A stretch of 64,000 nucleotides of DNA, taken from positions 1 to 64,000 of the forward strand of contig PALV01000012.1 in the NCBI GenBank assembly GCA_002706685.1, given 5' to 3'. Under the pieces are notes generated by a model. The model ran no database searches. It saw nothing but the letters and a program-made list of their open reading frames with translations, and had not been told where the DNA came from. The position numbers and the translations under genes are program-made. Of the stretch, positions 43,878 to 53,586 are shown piece by piece. The first letter of the stretch is position 1. Each line of letters begins with the position of its first letter. The stretch comes from Gammaproteobacteria bacterium (GTDB taxonomy: Bacteria; Pseudomonadota; Gammaproteobacteria; Pseudomonadales; Pseudohongiellaceae).

Positions 43878-46369
43878 TGTCCGGCACGCTGCCGATTGAA
43901 ACAGTCCTGCCAGCGCTACGGTCAGCCGTGGCAGCGAATGCAAATTGCCTGCTGGTTGCGCAGCCCGGCGCGGGCAAGACGACTCGCGTGCCACTGGCTC
44001 TGCTGGAAGATACACCACCTGGCGGTCGATGGCTGTTACTGGAGCCGCGTCGAGTTGCGGCACGGCTCGCTGCAGCGTTTTTGGCAGATCAACTCGGCGA
44101 ATCCGTCGGCAACACTGTTGGCTACCGCGTCAGGGGCGACAGCAAAACCAGCTCCCAGACACGCCTGGAAGTGGTCACCCAGGGCATTTTGATCCGCATG
44201 CTGCAGGACGACCCCACCCTCAGCGACGTAACTGGCGTCATTTTTGATGAGTTTCATGAGCGCAGCCTGGATGCGGATCTGGGACTGACCTTGATGATTG
44301 AAGCGCAACAGGTGCTGCGCGAGGACCTGAAAATCCTGATCATGTCGGCAACGCTGGACACCCGAGCGCTGCTGGATCTGCTCGGCCCCGAGACACCACT
44401 CATCGAGTGCCCTGGACGGCAATGGCCAGTAACAACCTTCTACCGCAATGCCTCACTACAAACGCCACCAGTCACGCACCAGGCTAATGTGATCATAGAA
44501 GCTCTGGCCGCGCATGACGGCGACATTTTGGTGTTCCTGCCTGGTCAACGCGAAATCCGCGAGTTGCATAATGCGCTGGCCAGCAGGCTTGCTGAAGGAA
44601 TCGAAGTCAGCCCCTTGTACGGGCAGCTTCCGCTTGCCCAACAACAGGAAGTATTAAGCGCCAGCCGCCAAAGCTGCAGAAGAATAATTCTATCTACTGC
44701 GATTGCCGAATCCAGTGTGACGGTCCCCGGTGTAAGAATTGTCGTCGATAGCGGCCGCGAGCGAGTGCCAATCTATCAGCCCCGCAGTGGTCTGACACGG
44801 TTGACTACCCGGCTGGTCAATCGTGCCAGTGCCGACCAGCGCCGAGGTCGCGCGGGGCGTGAAGCGGCGGGATTCTGTTACCGGCTGTGGTCAGAGGAGA
44901 CGGTATTGGCCTCGCACCGAGAGCCTGAAATCCAGCAGTCTGATCTCGCCGGACTGGTGTTTGAACTGGCCCGCTGGGGTGCCGGCGACCCAGACAGTCT
45001 GAGCTGGGTGACACCCCCTCCTCCCGGCGCTTTCAGAAGCAGCCAGGAACAATTGCAGATGCTCGAGTTACTGCAGCATCAGGATGCCAGTCAACTGACC
45101 CCACTGGGCAGGCAGTGTGCGCGCTGGCCGACACATCCAAGACTTGCGCGCCTGCTGGAGTTCGCTGACAAACAGGACAGTCTCGACTATAAGGGGGTCG
45201 CCTGCTGGTTGCTGTCCTGGCTGGAGGAACGGCCAGAGTCATCGGAACCTGATGCGCTGGGCGCCCTGACAGCGATGATCAAGGCTGGTCAATCTGCTGG
45301 ACATCGGCAGCGGCGACTGGAGCAGACGGCCAGACAATGGGCGCAGCGGCTGCGAATCAGCTTGCCTCAGCCCAATATGACAACCATGCAATCGGTGGCG
45401 CCGATGTTACTGCTGCAGGCGTATCCAGACCGGATAGCTCTTAGTCAGGGTGAAGGTCGATACAAATTATTCTCCGGGGGCCAGGCCAGTCTGCCGCAGC
45501 AGCACCCTCTCAGCCAGTCGCTTTTGCTACTGGCTCTGGAGCTGGATGGACAACCATCCAATGCACGAATATTCAGTGCGGTTTCGCTACCTGAAGCGAC
45601 GTTAGCCCACCAGTATCCTGAATCGATGCACTGGGTGCCGCAGGCATTCTGGGATCAGTCAGCCGAGAGGCTGGTAGCCAACGAGTGTCGCCGCCTGAGG
45701 CTTGGCCACCGTGAACTCACCCTGGCGACTCGGCCCGGCACTGTCAGCATCAGCTCTTTGCCTGCTGACACTGTTGCAAATGCATTGCTGCAGGGGCTGC
45801 GCCGACGAGGATTCCTGCGCTGGTCGGATGCAGACCGCCAGTTACTGGGCCGGTTGAGACTGTTGCACAACACAGTGGGCGATCCCTGGCCAGAGGTAGA
45901 AGAGACTCTCTTGCTCGAATCCCTTGAGCAATGGTTGGCGCCGCATGTTGTCGGCCTGCATCGGCTGGATCAGGTAGATCGTCTGCCATTGGGAAAAATA
46001 CTGCTGGAGAGCCTGGACTGGTCGCTACAGGATGCTCTAAATAAGTTAACACCCACTCACATCAAAGTGCCAAGCGGATCGAACATCAGCATCGACTACA
46101 GTGGGGACGAGCCGATACTGGCAGTCAAGCTTCAGGAGATGTTCGGTCAGGGCGAAACGCCCGCCATCGTGGCAGGCAGAGTACCGCTACTGGTTCATTT
46201 GCTGTCTCCGGCGCGGCGCCCGGTTCAGGTGACACGGGACCTCGCCGGTTTCTGGCAGACCAGCTATTTTGATGTACGCAAGGACCTGAGAGGCCGTTAC
46301 CCCAAACATCCCTGGCCAGAGGATCCAGCCAGCGCTGTCGCGACTGCAAAAACCAAACCGCGCCAGTAG
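43877..46369 (+). CDS. hrpB: ATP-dependent RNA helicase HrpB
   Basis: This 830-aa DEAH-box helicase has Walker A PGAGKTT near residue 33, DEFH in GVIFDEFHERSLD, SAT in IMSATLD, and the QRRGRAGR motif VI; HrpB_C follows, ending near HLLSPARRPVQVTRDLAGFW. HrpB is a DEAH-box homologue of unknown exact RNA target. The ATG overlaps the GDT1 stop (TGATG). The gene is full length. Confidence 0.95.
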   Translation: MSGTLPIETVLPALRSAVAANANCLLVAQPGAGKTTRVPLALLEDTPPGGRWLLLEPRRVAARLAAAFLADQLGESVGNTVGYRVRGDSKTSSQTRLEVVTQGILIRMLQDDPTLSDVTGVIFDEFHERSLDADLGLTLMIEAQQVLREDLKILIMSATLDTRALLDLLGPETPLIECPGRQWPVTTFYRNASLQTPPVTHQANVIIEALAAHDGDILVFLPGQREIRELHNALASRLAEGIEVSPLYGQLPLAQQQEVLSASRQSCRRIILSTAIAESSVTVPGVRIVVDSGRERVPIYQPRSGLTRLTTRLVNRASADQRRGRAGREAAGFCYRLWSEETVLASHREPEIQQSDLAGLVFELARWGAGDPDSLSWVTPPPPGAFRSSQEQLQMLELLQHQDASQLTPLGRQCARWPTHPRLARLLEFADKQDSLDYKGVACWLLSWLEERPESSEPDALGALTAMIKAGQSAGHRQRRLEQTARQWAQRLRISLPQPNMTTMQSVAPMLLLQAYPDRIALSQGEGRYKLFSGGQASLPQQHPLSQSLLLLALELDGQPSNARIFSAVSLPEATLAHQYPESMHWVPQAFWDQSAERLVANECRRLRLGHRELTLATRPGTVSISSLPADTVANALLQGLRRRGFLRWSDADRQLLGRLRLLHNTVGDPWPEVEETLLLESLEQWLAPHVVGLHRLDQVDRLPLGKILLESLDWSLQDALNKLTPTHIKVPSGSNISIDYSGDEPILAVKLQEMFGQGETPAIVAGRVPLLVHLLSPARRPVQVTRDLAGFWQTSYFDVRKDLRGRYPKHPWPEDPASAVATAKTKPRQ

Positions 46370-46395
46370 TAGCGCCATGCCCCTATGCGTAACAG

Positions 46396-46418
46396 GGCGG
46401 AGAGCCAGGCTCCCCGCC
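46396..46418. terminator. GC-rich hairpin between convergent genes
   Basis: GGCGG-A-GAG...CTC-C-CCGCC pairs with one internal mismatch in the 57-nt gap between hrpB and the AsmA-like gene. There is no T-run, so termination here is uncertain. Confidence 0.35.
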
Positions 46419-46426
46419 TCGGAAGA

Positions 46427-47197
46427 TCAGTTGTTGTTCAACAGGCGGTCTCGCAGGCTACGTACCGCATCTTCCACCTGTTCCAGTTGGTCGGCGGCTT
46501 CCGATCGCAGATCGTCGACCGCTTCTGAAGCACGCTGCTGTAGTTCTCCTTCCAGTGCGCCTGAAGCAATCGCGGAGCTCAGCGCCGCCGCCGCATTGCG
46601 GGCCAACTGGGCTATCAACGGTCGCGAAATCTGTGTGGCCAGTTCATCCGGTGTGCCCTGAACGCCGGTCACCAGGACATTGCCCAGATTGATGTCGACG
46701 GCTCTGCTGACCTGGGCGGATTGCAATGAGCCCTGGATGCCATTAACACTGATTTCGTCGATTGCAATCACTGGCAGGGGGCCGGCGGGCTCCTGTGTTT
46801 CGGCCGCTGGCGGGAACTGGTCCATGATCGCATTGAGATTACCGCGGGTACCCTGCAGCTCGTACAGCACATAGGGATTGACCGAGCGGATACTGGTGAT
46901 CCGGATAACATCACTGTTAAGGCTGGCAATATCGATCGCGACACTTAACTCATCAACACGAATCATATCCTGGTCGCTGTAGCCAGGCGGATTGGCGACC
47001 GAAAACCCATAGAGGCTGGCGGTGCCAGCGCGGAGGTCGATGGCAACCGACTCCAGTCGTACCGGCGTACCAAGCGCATCGGTGCCTGCGCTTTCCACCG
47101 CTCGTTTGACGATACTGTCCAGATTACTGACCAACAGCATCATCCCTGCCCCGATAATCACGGCCAATGCCAACAGTCCTACCAGTAGTTTTTTCAT
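46427..47197 (-). CDS. AsmA-like membrane-anchored protein
   Basis: This is a 256-aa protein from ATG 47197, chosen because GGAG lies 9 nt upstream. One N-terminal membrane anchor (KKLLVGLLALAVIIGAGMML) is followed by a beta-rich periplasmic domain resembling the start of AsmA-type proteins (VRLESVAIDLRAGTASLYGFSVANP). The C-terminal 70 residues form an Ala/Glu-rich helix. AsmA proteins take part in lipid transport across the periplasm, but this one is far shorter, so the role is uncertain. Confidence 0.7.
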   Translation of the reverse strand: MKKLLVGLLALAVIIGAGMMLLVSNLDSIVKRAVESAGTDALGTPVRLESVAIDLRAGTASLYGFSVANPPGYSDQDMIRVDELSVAIDIASLNSDVIRITSIRSVNPYVLYELQGTRGNLNAIMDQFPPAAETQEPAGPLPVIAIDEISVNGIQGSLQSAQVSRAVDINLGNVLVTGVQGTPDELATQISRPLIAQLARNAAAALSSAIASGALEGELQQRASEAVDDLRSEAADQLEQVEDAVRSLRDRLLNNN

Positions 47198-47394
47198 CAA
47201 TGAAACTCCTTTTTGTCTAACCCGGTCATGCATACAGCAATTAACCGGCGTTTTACTCAACTATGGGCACCTGGAGCCGGTGCGTCAAGTTTGCCGTCAT
47301 CGCCCGTTACGGCGGGCTTTGCGCTGCTGAATGCTTTGCATTAGCATGTGTCAGGTTCGTCACGGTGCAGGCCTTCCAACTCAGGAGAAAAATA

Positions 47395-48270
47395 ATGTGT
47401 GACCAGCATACCCTCGAAGACGATATTTTATTCATGCGTAAAAAGGGTCAGTTGTCCCGACGTCAATTTGGCAAACTGACTGCTGGCGCTGCGCTGGCTG
47501 CCATGCTGCCACCGGTACTCAATGCTCAGGACGTAACCGAATCTGACGTCATGATTGAAACACCTGATGGTATGGCCGACTGCTATTTTGTCCACCCGTC
47601 CAGCGGCAGCCACGCTGCAGTCCTGATGTGGCCTGACATTCTGGGCCTGCGCCCAGCCTTCCGTGAAATGGGTAAACGGCTGGCCCAGTCGGGTTATTCC
47701 GTACTGGTCGTTAACCCCTTCTATCGCAGCGCACCGTCGCCAGTCGTCGGCGAGGGTGCGAGCTTTCAGGATCCGGCTATCCGCGAGATTGTTCTGCCGA
47801 TGGCAGGTCAATTGAATGCACGTACTCACGTTACTGATGCAGAAACCTTTGTCGCCTGGCTCGATCAGCAGTCTGCTGTGGATACCGGCCGCAAGATTGG
47901 CACCATGGGATACTGCATGGGCGGCCCGATTGTCATGCGCACGGCTGCCGCTTTGCCTGACCGTATCGGCGCGGGCGGTTCATTCCATGGTGGCGGGCTT
48001 GTTACCGACAATCCCGATAGTCCGCACCTGGGCATTCCAAACATGGATGCTCACATGCTCATTGCGGTCGCCGAGAATGACGACGAACGTGATCCGCAAT
48101 CCAAAGAAGTGCTGCGCGAAGCCTTTGCTGCTGCAAATGTGCCCGCAGAGATCGAAGTATACGAAGATGCCATGCATGGCTGGTGTGTAATTGATTCGGC
48201 GGTATACCATCAGGAACAGGCCGAGAGAGCCTGGAGCCGTATGCTCGCCATATTTGAAACGGCGCTGTAA
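47395..48270 (+). CDS. Exported dienelactone hydrolase family protein
   Basis: This 291-aa alpha/beta hydrolase starts at ATG 47395 (AGGAG upstream). A Tat-type signal is visible at about 20-45 (SRRQFGKLTAGAALAAML). The nucleophile is Cys174 in GYCMGG, the dienelactone hydrolase signature; the catalytic His is in HGWC near the C-terminus. The enzyme probably opens cyclic esters, but the substrate is unknown. It precedes a secreted propeller protein by 58 nt. Confidence 0.85.
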   Translation: MCDQHTLEDDILFMRKKGQLSRRQFGKLTAGAALAAMLPPVLNAQDVTESDVMIETPDGMADCYFVHPSSGSHAAVLMWPDILGLRPAFREMGKRLAQSGYSVLVVNPFYRSAPSPVVGEGASFQDPAIREIVLPMAGQLNARTHVTDAETFVAWLDQQSAVDTGRKIGTMGYCMGGPIVMRTAAALPDRIGAGGSFHGGGLVTDNPDSPHLGIPNMDAHMLIAVAENDDERDPQSKEVLREAFAAANVPAEIEVYEDAMHGWCVIDSAVYHQEQAERAWSRMLAIFETAL

Positions 48271-48328
48271 CGGCGTCCTGAATCGCGTGGCACAGCCCCG
48301 CAACCCAGAGAAAAGGAGAAATCAGCAA

Positions 48329-49474
48329 ATGAACAAACGCAGCCTGTTAACAGGTTTGGTGGCCGGCTCTCTGCTGGCTGTGGCCGCCCCGGCAGTCCTG
48401 GCTCAACCGGGCGCGACTGGTCCCGAGGAACACGCCGATGTGGCCCCGATCAATAATCTGCCCAACCCATACGAGACAATGCGCGACTGGGGTACGCTGC
48501 CCGACGGACGCAGCTGGGGTTCAGTCAGTGCAGTCCATGTAGATGTCGACGGCGTTCACATCTGGGCTGGCGATCGCTGTGGAACTAACTCATGCGCGCT
48601 GTCAGATGTCGATCCGATTGTGAAACTCGACCAGAACGGTAACGTGGTGCAGAGTTTCGGTGCCGGATTGATTGTCTGGCCACACGGTATCGAAGTGGAT
48701 CAGGAAGGCAATGTCTGGATTGCCGACGCACGCCTGCCCAATGCACAGGAACTGGCCGAGAATCCCAATATTTCAGGTGGCAACCAGGTCATCAAGTTCA
48801 GCCCTGAAGGGGAAGTGCTGATGGTGCTGGGTACGCCCGGCGAAACTGGCAACCCGCCCACCCACTTTACTGAGCCCAATGATGTACTGGTGGCACCCGA
48901 TGGGCACATTTTTGTGGCTGAGACACACAGTGCACAGTTTATGGATGAAGAAGGCCCGCGCGCCCTGAGCCGCATCTCCAAGTTTGCACCTGATGGTACA
49001 TTCGTGAAGAGCTGGGGCACCTGGGGCTACGGTGAAGGTGAGATGAGATCACCACACGCGCTGGCGATGGACTCTCAAGGCCGCATTTTTGTAGCGGATC
49101 GTGGCAACCGCCGTATCCAGATTTTCGATCAGGACGGCAATCACCTGGACACCTGGTATCAGTTCAGCCGCATCAGCGGCATGTTCATCGACGAGAACGA
49201 CGTGCTGTACGCCATCGATTCCGAGTCTGATGCCAACTACAACCCGGGCTGGCGCAAAGGTCTGCGTATCGGCAGTGCTCGCACTGGCGAGGTCTGGTAC
49301 TACATCCCGGAGCATATGTCCGAGCGTCCTACCGGCATGGGTGGCATTGGTGCCATGGGTGAAGGTGTGACCGTTGATCGAAACGGCAATATCTACGCTG
49401 GCGAAGTAGGACCGGTGCAGGGTATGACCAAGTTTGTGCCCCGTCTGCTGCCTGACAACTTCCCGCAGCACTGA
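48329..49474 (+). CDS. Secreted NHL-repeat beta-propeller protein
   Basis: This 381-aa protein from ATG 48329 (AAGGAG upstream) has a signal peptide ending VLAQ. NHL-type blades are visible, such as PHGIEVDQEGNVWIADAR, PNDVLVAPDGHIFVAET, SPHALAMDSQGRIFVADRGN and GVTVDRNGNIYAGEVG. Homologues include peptidyl-hydroxyglycine lyases, but catalytic identity cannot be set from sequence alone. It is likely periplasmic. Two terminators follow. Confidence 0.85.
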   Translation: MNKRSLLTGLVAGSLLAVAAPAVLAQPGATGPEEHADVAPINNLPNPYETMRDWGTLPDGRSWGSVSAVHVDVDGVHIWAGDRCGTNSCALSDVDPIVKLDQNGNVVQSFGAGLIVWPHGIEVDQEGNVWIADARLPNAQELAENPNISGGNQVIKFSPEGEVLMVLGTPGETGNPPTHFTEPNDVLVAPDGHIFVAETHSAQFMDEEGPRALSRISKFAPDGTFVKSWGTWGYGEGEMRSPHALAMDSQGRIFVADRGNRRIQIFDQDGNHLDTWYQFSRISGMFIDENDVLYAIDSESDANYNPGWRKGLRIGSARTGEVWYYIPEHMSERPTGMGGIGAMGEGVTVDRNGNIYAGEVGPVQGMTKFVPRLLPDNFPQH

Positions 49475-49483
49475 TTGATAATA

Positions 49484-49516
49484 GCCCGGTCTGGCTCTGC
49501 AAGGCCGGGCATTTTT
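49484..49516 (+). terminator. Rho-independent terminator of the propeller gene
   Basis: GCCCGG (49484-49489) pairs with CCGGGC (49505-49510), followed by ATTTTT. It lies 10 nt past the stop codon. Confidence 0.75.
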
Positions 49517-49547
49517 AATCGTTTGATCCAGCAATAGTCTGATAAAG

Positions 49548-49581
49548 AGCGGTATCTCCCGATGGAGACGCCGCTTTTTTT
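49548..49581 (+). terminator. Second tandem terminator
   Basis: AGCGGTATCTCC-CGAT-GGAGACGCCGCT pairs at 10 of 12 positions and is followed by a run of seven T. It also borders the stop of the convergent lysE-like gene. Confidence 0.7.
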
Positions 49582-50254
49582 ATTCCAGTAGATCCATAAT
49601 CACCGGGACCATGGACAGCACCAGCAAGCCCGCCATCACATAATTGAACTGCCGCAGGCGCTTCGGATCGGACAGCATGGCCTGCAATCCCAGACCAAAG
49701 AACAGCCAGGTGAGCGCGCTTGGCACGGCTGCAGTAATAAAAATCAGTGCCAGGTTGATCACCTGCAGATAGATGTTCCCTTCGATTGTTGTGAAGGCGG
49801 CAATGGCGCCGGTAGCCATCACCCAGGCCTTGGGGTTGACCCATTGAAAGGCGGCAGACTGAAGAAAGGTCAAAGGCTTGATGTCGCGCGCCCGCTCTGG
49901 CTCGCCCGATCGGGCAATGCGCCAGGCCAGGTACAAAAGATACACAATGCCTATGATGCTGATGATTTCGTGCAATTGAGGAGATTGCTGGAATACCGTG
50001 CCCAACCCGAACCCAATAGCCAGAAACATGGCCGGAAAACCGATACACACACCCAGCAGAAGCGGCACGCTGCGCCGAAAACCAAAGTTGACGCCCGAGC
50101 TCATCAACATGACATTGTTGGGACCGGGGGTGATGGCGGCTGCCAGGGCAAACAGAAACACAGAAACGATGAATTGCGTAGTAATGACGATGATACCTGT
50201 ATCGAGGCGGCCAGTATCAAGTAAACTGGGCCGAACGTTTGGCACAGTATACAA
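49580..50254 (-). CDS. LysE/RhtB family amino acid exporter
   Basis: This protein is about 224 aa with six hydrophobic segments. The family signature ITPGPNNVMLMSSGVNFG lies near residue 40, and QSAAFQWVNPKAWVMA in the middle. The start is uncertain: no ATG precedes the first helix. TTG 50254 has a weak AGGA upstream and GTG 50245 is possible. The promoter is shared with the divergent propeller gene 26 nt away. Confidence 0.85.
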   Translation of the reverse strand: MYTVPNVRPSLLDTGRLDTGIIVITTQFIVSVFLFALAAAITPGPNNVMLMSSGVNFGFRRSVPLLLGVCIGFPAMFLAIGFGLGTVFQQSPQLHEIISIIGIVYLLYLAWRIARSGEPERARDIKPLTFLQSAAFQWVNPKAWVMATGAIAAFTTIEGNIYLQVINLALIFITAAVPSALTWLFFGLGLQAMLSDPKRLRQFNYVMAGLLVLSMVPVIMDLLE

Positions 50255-50280
50255 ACTGTCCTGTTTAAGGAGAAACGCTT

Positions 50281-51204
50281 ATGAGTTTTCGTACCATTTT
50301 TAGTGTGCTTGCAATAGCGGCCAGTTCAGCGGTCGTCGCACAAACCGGGTCTTTTCAGGCTGGAGAGCCCCTGGGTACAGTCAATCAGGCCGGTCAGGCC
50401 ACGCCGATGTCCAGCAACGTCAAAGTCTTTGGCAGCTTCCGCTTTGCCGAGAGCTGTACCTTTGATCCAGAGCGAAATCTGATTCTGGCCATGAACGCCG
50501 GCGTTTCAGAAGACATGCAGCCAAATGACGGCTATGTTTCGCTGATCAATCCCGATGGCAGCGTGCACACTGCAAAGTGGATTGGCAATGATCGCAACGG
50601 TCTGACACTGAACCATCCTCTGGGCAGCGCGATTCGAAATGGCGTGCTGTATGTGGCAGATATGGATCACGTGCGCACGTTTGATCTGGCCAGTGGTCAG
50701 CCCCTCGAGGCCTTCTCTGTTGCAGAAGCCGGCGCCAGCATGCTCAACGGCATTGGTGTGACGGAAGACGGCACGATTTACGCCTCCAACACCCGTGATC
50801 CACAGCGCGTCTATCGTATTACGGCGGATGGCGACGCTTCTGTGTTTATTGATGGCAGCCCGCTGATGGCACCCAATGGCGTGGCGATCGACAATGATGG
50901 CAATATTGTTGTCATCAATATCGGCAACAACCATGTGATGACATTCGCCCCCTCTGGCGAACTTCTGCAGACTGAATATGCCGTGGAAGCCGGCAATGAC
51001 GGTGTGATAGTGACTGAGGATGGCACCAAGTACGTCAGCAGTGTGCGATTCGGCAGCATTTCCCGTATTCGTCCGGGCGAAGAGGCTGAGGTGATTGCGC
51101 AGGGCATCCCGAGTGCCGCTTCAATCTGCTACGACTCTGTGCAAAACCAGATCATCATTCCGATGAACAACAACAACGCGCTGGGCATACTGCCGCTGGA
51201 CTGA
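50281..51204 (+). CDS. Secreted SMP-30/gluconolactonase-like propeller protein
   Basis: This 307-aa protein has a signal peptide ending VVAQ. Six-bladed propeller repeats are visible: GVTEDGTIYASNT, APNGVAIDNDGNIVVINIG, NDGVIVTEDGTKYVSSV. This resembles SMP-30/gluconolactonases, but the metal-binding Glu and Asp set could not be confirmed by eye. It is periplasmic. Start spacing is AAGGAG with 7 nt. Confidence 0.75.
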   Translation: MSFRTIFSVLAIAASSAVVAQTGSFQAGEPLGTVNQAGQATPMSSNVKVFGSFRFAESCTFDPERNLILAMNAGVSEDMQPNDGYVSLINPDGSVHTAKWIGNDRNGLTLNHPLGSAIRNGVLYVADMDHVRTFDLASGQPLEAFSVAEAGASMLNGIGVTEDGTIYASNTRDPQRVYRITADGDASVFIDGSPLMAPNGVAIDNDGNIVVINIGNNHVMTFAPSGELLQTEYAVEAGNDGVIVTEDGTKYVSSVRFGSISRIRPGEEAEVIAQGIPSAASICYDSVQNQIIIPMNNNNALGILPLD

Positions 51205-51234
51205 AGCAGTCTGGTGGTCACATTGCCATCTGAC

Positions 51235-52452
51235 TCAGACCAGGCTGATTGCCCAGCCAGCAACGGCGCAGCTTGCCACCACCAGCCACGGTGGCAGGCG
51301 CCAGATTGCCAGTGCCACCAGCGCCATTAGTGCCAGACCAAAATCGGCGGCGTCGCTGACGCCGCTGGTCCACACCGGGTCATAAAGTGCCGCCAGCAAC
51401 AAGCCGACCACGGCAGCATTCACTCCCATCAGGGCTGATTGAGTGCGCGGACTCTGGCGCAGCTGTTGCCAGAATGGCAGTGCGCCGGCGATCAACAGGA
51501 AGGATGGCACAAATATCGCAAGCAGGCAGATAAATCCGCCCAGCCAAGCCGTAGGAAGTTGATTCATTGCCGCACCCAGAAATGCTGCAAATGTGAATAA
51601 GGGACCCGGCACGGCCTGCGCGGCTCCGTATCCGGCAAGAAAACTGTCCTCGCTAACCCAGCCAGTCGGCACCACCTCAGCCTGCAGCAACGGCAACACC
51701 ACGTGGCCTCCACCAAAGACCAGCGCGCCGGCTCGATAGAAGGCATCAATCATATCCAGCGTCTGGGATGACATCGTGCCTGCAAGCACCGGTAGCGCCA
51801 GCAAGAGAACAAAAAACAGCATGAGCCAGAAAATACCGGCTCGTCGACTTACCGAAACCTGCAAGCCATCATCAACCGAACTCTGTGTGTCGGCTTTGAA
51901 CAGAAACAATCCGGTCACGCCCGCAGCAATGATAACGGCCACCTGCGACCAGGCGGTCTGACTGATCAGCATCAGGCAGGTAGCAATCGCCATCAAGGTA
52001 ATGCGTGGTGTATCCGGGCAAAGATTTCGCGCCATCCCCCACACGGCTTGCGCCACGACCGCAACTGCCGCGACCTTGAGGCCACCAAGCAGGCCCGAGT
52101 TAATGCCGTCGGCGTAGACACCAATTCCCAGAGCCACCAGAATCAGCGCGATCGCAGAAGGCATGGTAAAGCCCAGCCAGGCAGCCGCGGCGCCGCGGTA
52201 TCCACCGCGCGACATGCCAACTGCCAGACCGACCTGACTGCTCGCGGGTCCGGGCAGAAACTGACACAGGGCAACCAGGTCAGCGTAGCTGCGTTCACTC
52301 ATCCAGCGCCGCTGATTGACAAATTCCTCACGAAAATATCCCAGGTGCGCAACAGGCCCGCCGAAAGAGGTCAGTCCCAGCCGCAGAAAGACACGGAACA
52401 CTTCCCATGTGCTGCTTTTTCTTGTTTCAGCTTCTGATACAGGCGTCGTCAT
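51235..52452 (-). CDS. chrA: Chromate efflux transporter
   Basis: This 405-aa long-chain CHR transporter has two homologous halves. The N-terminal half carries FGGPVAHLGYFREEFV and CQFLPGPASSQVGLAVG. The second half has FGGGHVVLPLLQAEVV and GYGAAQAVPGPLFTFAAFLG. About ten membrane segments are present. The family exports chromate; some members serve other oxyanions. It is a stand-alone gene upstream of which selD-mnmH are read on the same strand. Confidence 0.9.
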   Translation of the reverse strand: MTTPVSEAETRKSSTWEVFRVFLRLGLTSFGGPVAHLGYFREEFVNQRRWMSERSYADLVALCQFLPGPASSQVGLAVGMSRGGYRGAAAAWLGFTMPSAIALILVALGIGVYADGINSGLLGGLKVAAVAVVAQAVWGMARNLCPDTPRITLMAIATCLMLISQTAWSQVAVIIAAGVTGLFLFKADTQSSVDDGLQVSVSRRAGIFWLMLFFVLLLALPVLAGTMSSQTLDMIDAFYRAGALVFGGGHVVLPLLQAEVVPTGWVSEDSFLAGYGAAQAVPGPLFTFAAFLGAAMNQLPTAWLGGFICLLAIFVPSFLLIAGALPFWQQLRQSPRTQSALMGVNAAVVGLLLAALYDPVWTSGVSDAADFGLALMALVALAIWRLPPWLVVASCAVAGWAISLV

Positions 52453-52485
52453 TGTCAGCTCCGTCGTCTGTCGGTAGGTGAGACC

Positions 52486-53586
52486 TTAACGCAGGTAGTT
52501 TAAAACGTCTGTGAAATTACCACGGAACATGACGCGTGAGTCATGGCGCTGCCATTGCCACTGGTACATGGGATCGTAGTAATCCTCCAGCAACCGGCGT
52601 ATCCACAACTTGTGCTGGCTGGCGTCGCCACGCCGATGGGCATCAATAGCGTCTTCCAGCATACGACCAATCTCCGCATACCGGTCACCGCCCAGGCGTT
52701 TGCGGATTCTGGACAACGCTTCGCGCAGATCCTCTACAAAACAGTCAAAGCCCTGCTCGGCGCCTGCCACCTCCAGCCATTCGGTGGATTTGCGTAGAAT
52801 GTAATTCTCCCAGGAGTGTTCAGTGCGTGACTCCAGGTCTGCCTCCAGCAGCACGACTGGCGCTTTGGCCATGGCATCACGCAGCACCGGCGGCAATGAA
52901 CAGCGCCCTATCAGACGACTTTCGTCCTCCAGCACAACAGGTAGTCCTGGCGCCTGGTGACATTTTTTGAGCATGTCGATGATGACAGCATTTTCGAAGT
53001 CGATCTGCGCTGGCTGGCCATCCGGCCGCTTGCCGAATGCGCTGCCACGATGATTGGCATGATGCTCCAGGTCGACCGCCATGGGCACATGTTTGAGAAG
53101 CTCTGTCTTGGCCGCTCCGGTGTGGCCTGCCAGGATTATCAGGGAGCCCTGTGTGCAATAGCGCTCCAGTTCCAGCAGCAGAAACCGCCGCATGGCTTTG
53201 TAACCGCCAACAACGCGAGGATATTGAAGCCCGGCCTCGGCCAGCCACTGCTGACAGATCTGTGACCGCAGCCCGCCCCGAAAGCAGTACAGATAGCCAC
53301 CAGGATGTTGCCGGGCAAAACTCAGCCACTGCTCAACGCGCGCCTGCTTGACTACCCCGTTGACCAGTTGATGTCCCAGGGCAATGGCCGCCTTTTGACC
53401 CTGTGCCTTGTAGCAGGTGCCGACCTGGGCACGCTCGTCATTTGTCATCAGCGGCAGGTTTACGGCTGAAGGAAACGCCCCGTGCTCGAACTCAACTGGG
53501 GCTCGTGTATCAATCAGGGGCAGGTCACCCAGAAAAAGTGACCGATAGTCGTCAGTGTCTGGACGTGCATCAACGCAACCGGACAC
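52486..53586 (-). CDS. mnmH: tRNA 2-selenouridine synthase
   Basis: This 366-aa SelU/MnmH replaces sulfur by selenium at the wobble 2-thiouridine of tRNAs. It has an N-terminal rhodanese domain with active-site Cys101 (YCFRGGLRS) and a C-terminal P-loop domain ([12 protein letters not shown]). The GTG start has AGAGG 6-7 nt upstream and overlaps the selD end by 17 nt, so selenophosphate supply and use are coupled. Confidence 0.95.
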   Translation of the reverse strand: MSGCVDARPDTDDYRSLFLGDLPLIDTRAPVEFEHGAFPSAVNLPLMTNDERAQVGTCYKAQGQKAAIALGHQLVNGVVKQARVEQWLSFARQHPGGYLYCFRGGLRSQICQQWLAEAGLQYPRVVGGYKAMRRFLLLELERYCTQGSLIILAGHTGAAKTELLKHVPMAVDLEHHANHRGSAFGKRPDGQPAQIDFENAVIIDMLKKCHQAPGLPVVLEDESRLIGRCSLPPVLRDAMAKAPVVLLEADLESRTEHSWENYILRKSTEWLEVAGAEQGFDCFVEDLREALSRIRKRLGGDRYAEIGRMLEDAIDAHRRGDASQHKLWIRRLLEDYYDPMYQWQWQRHDSRVMFRGNFTDVLNYLR

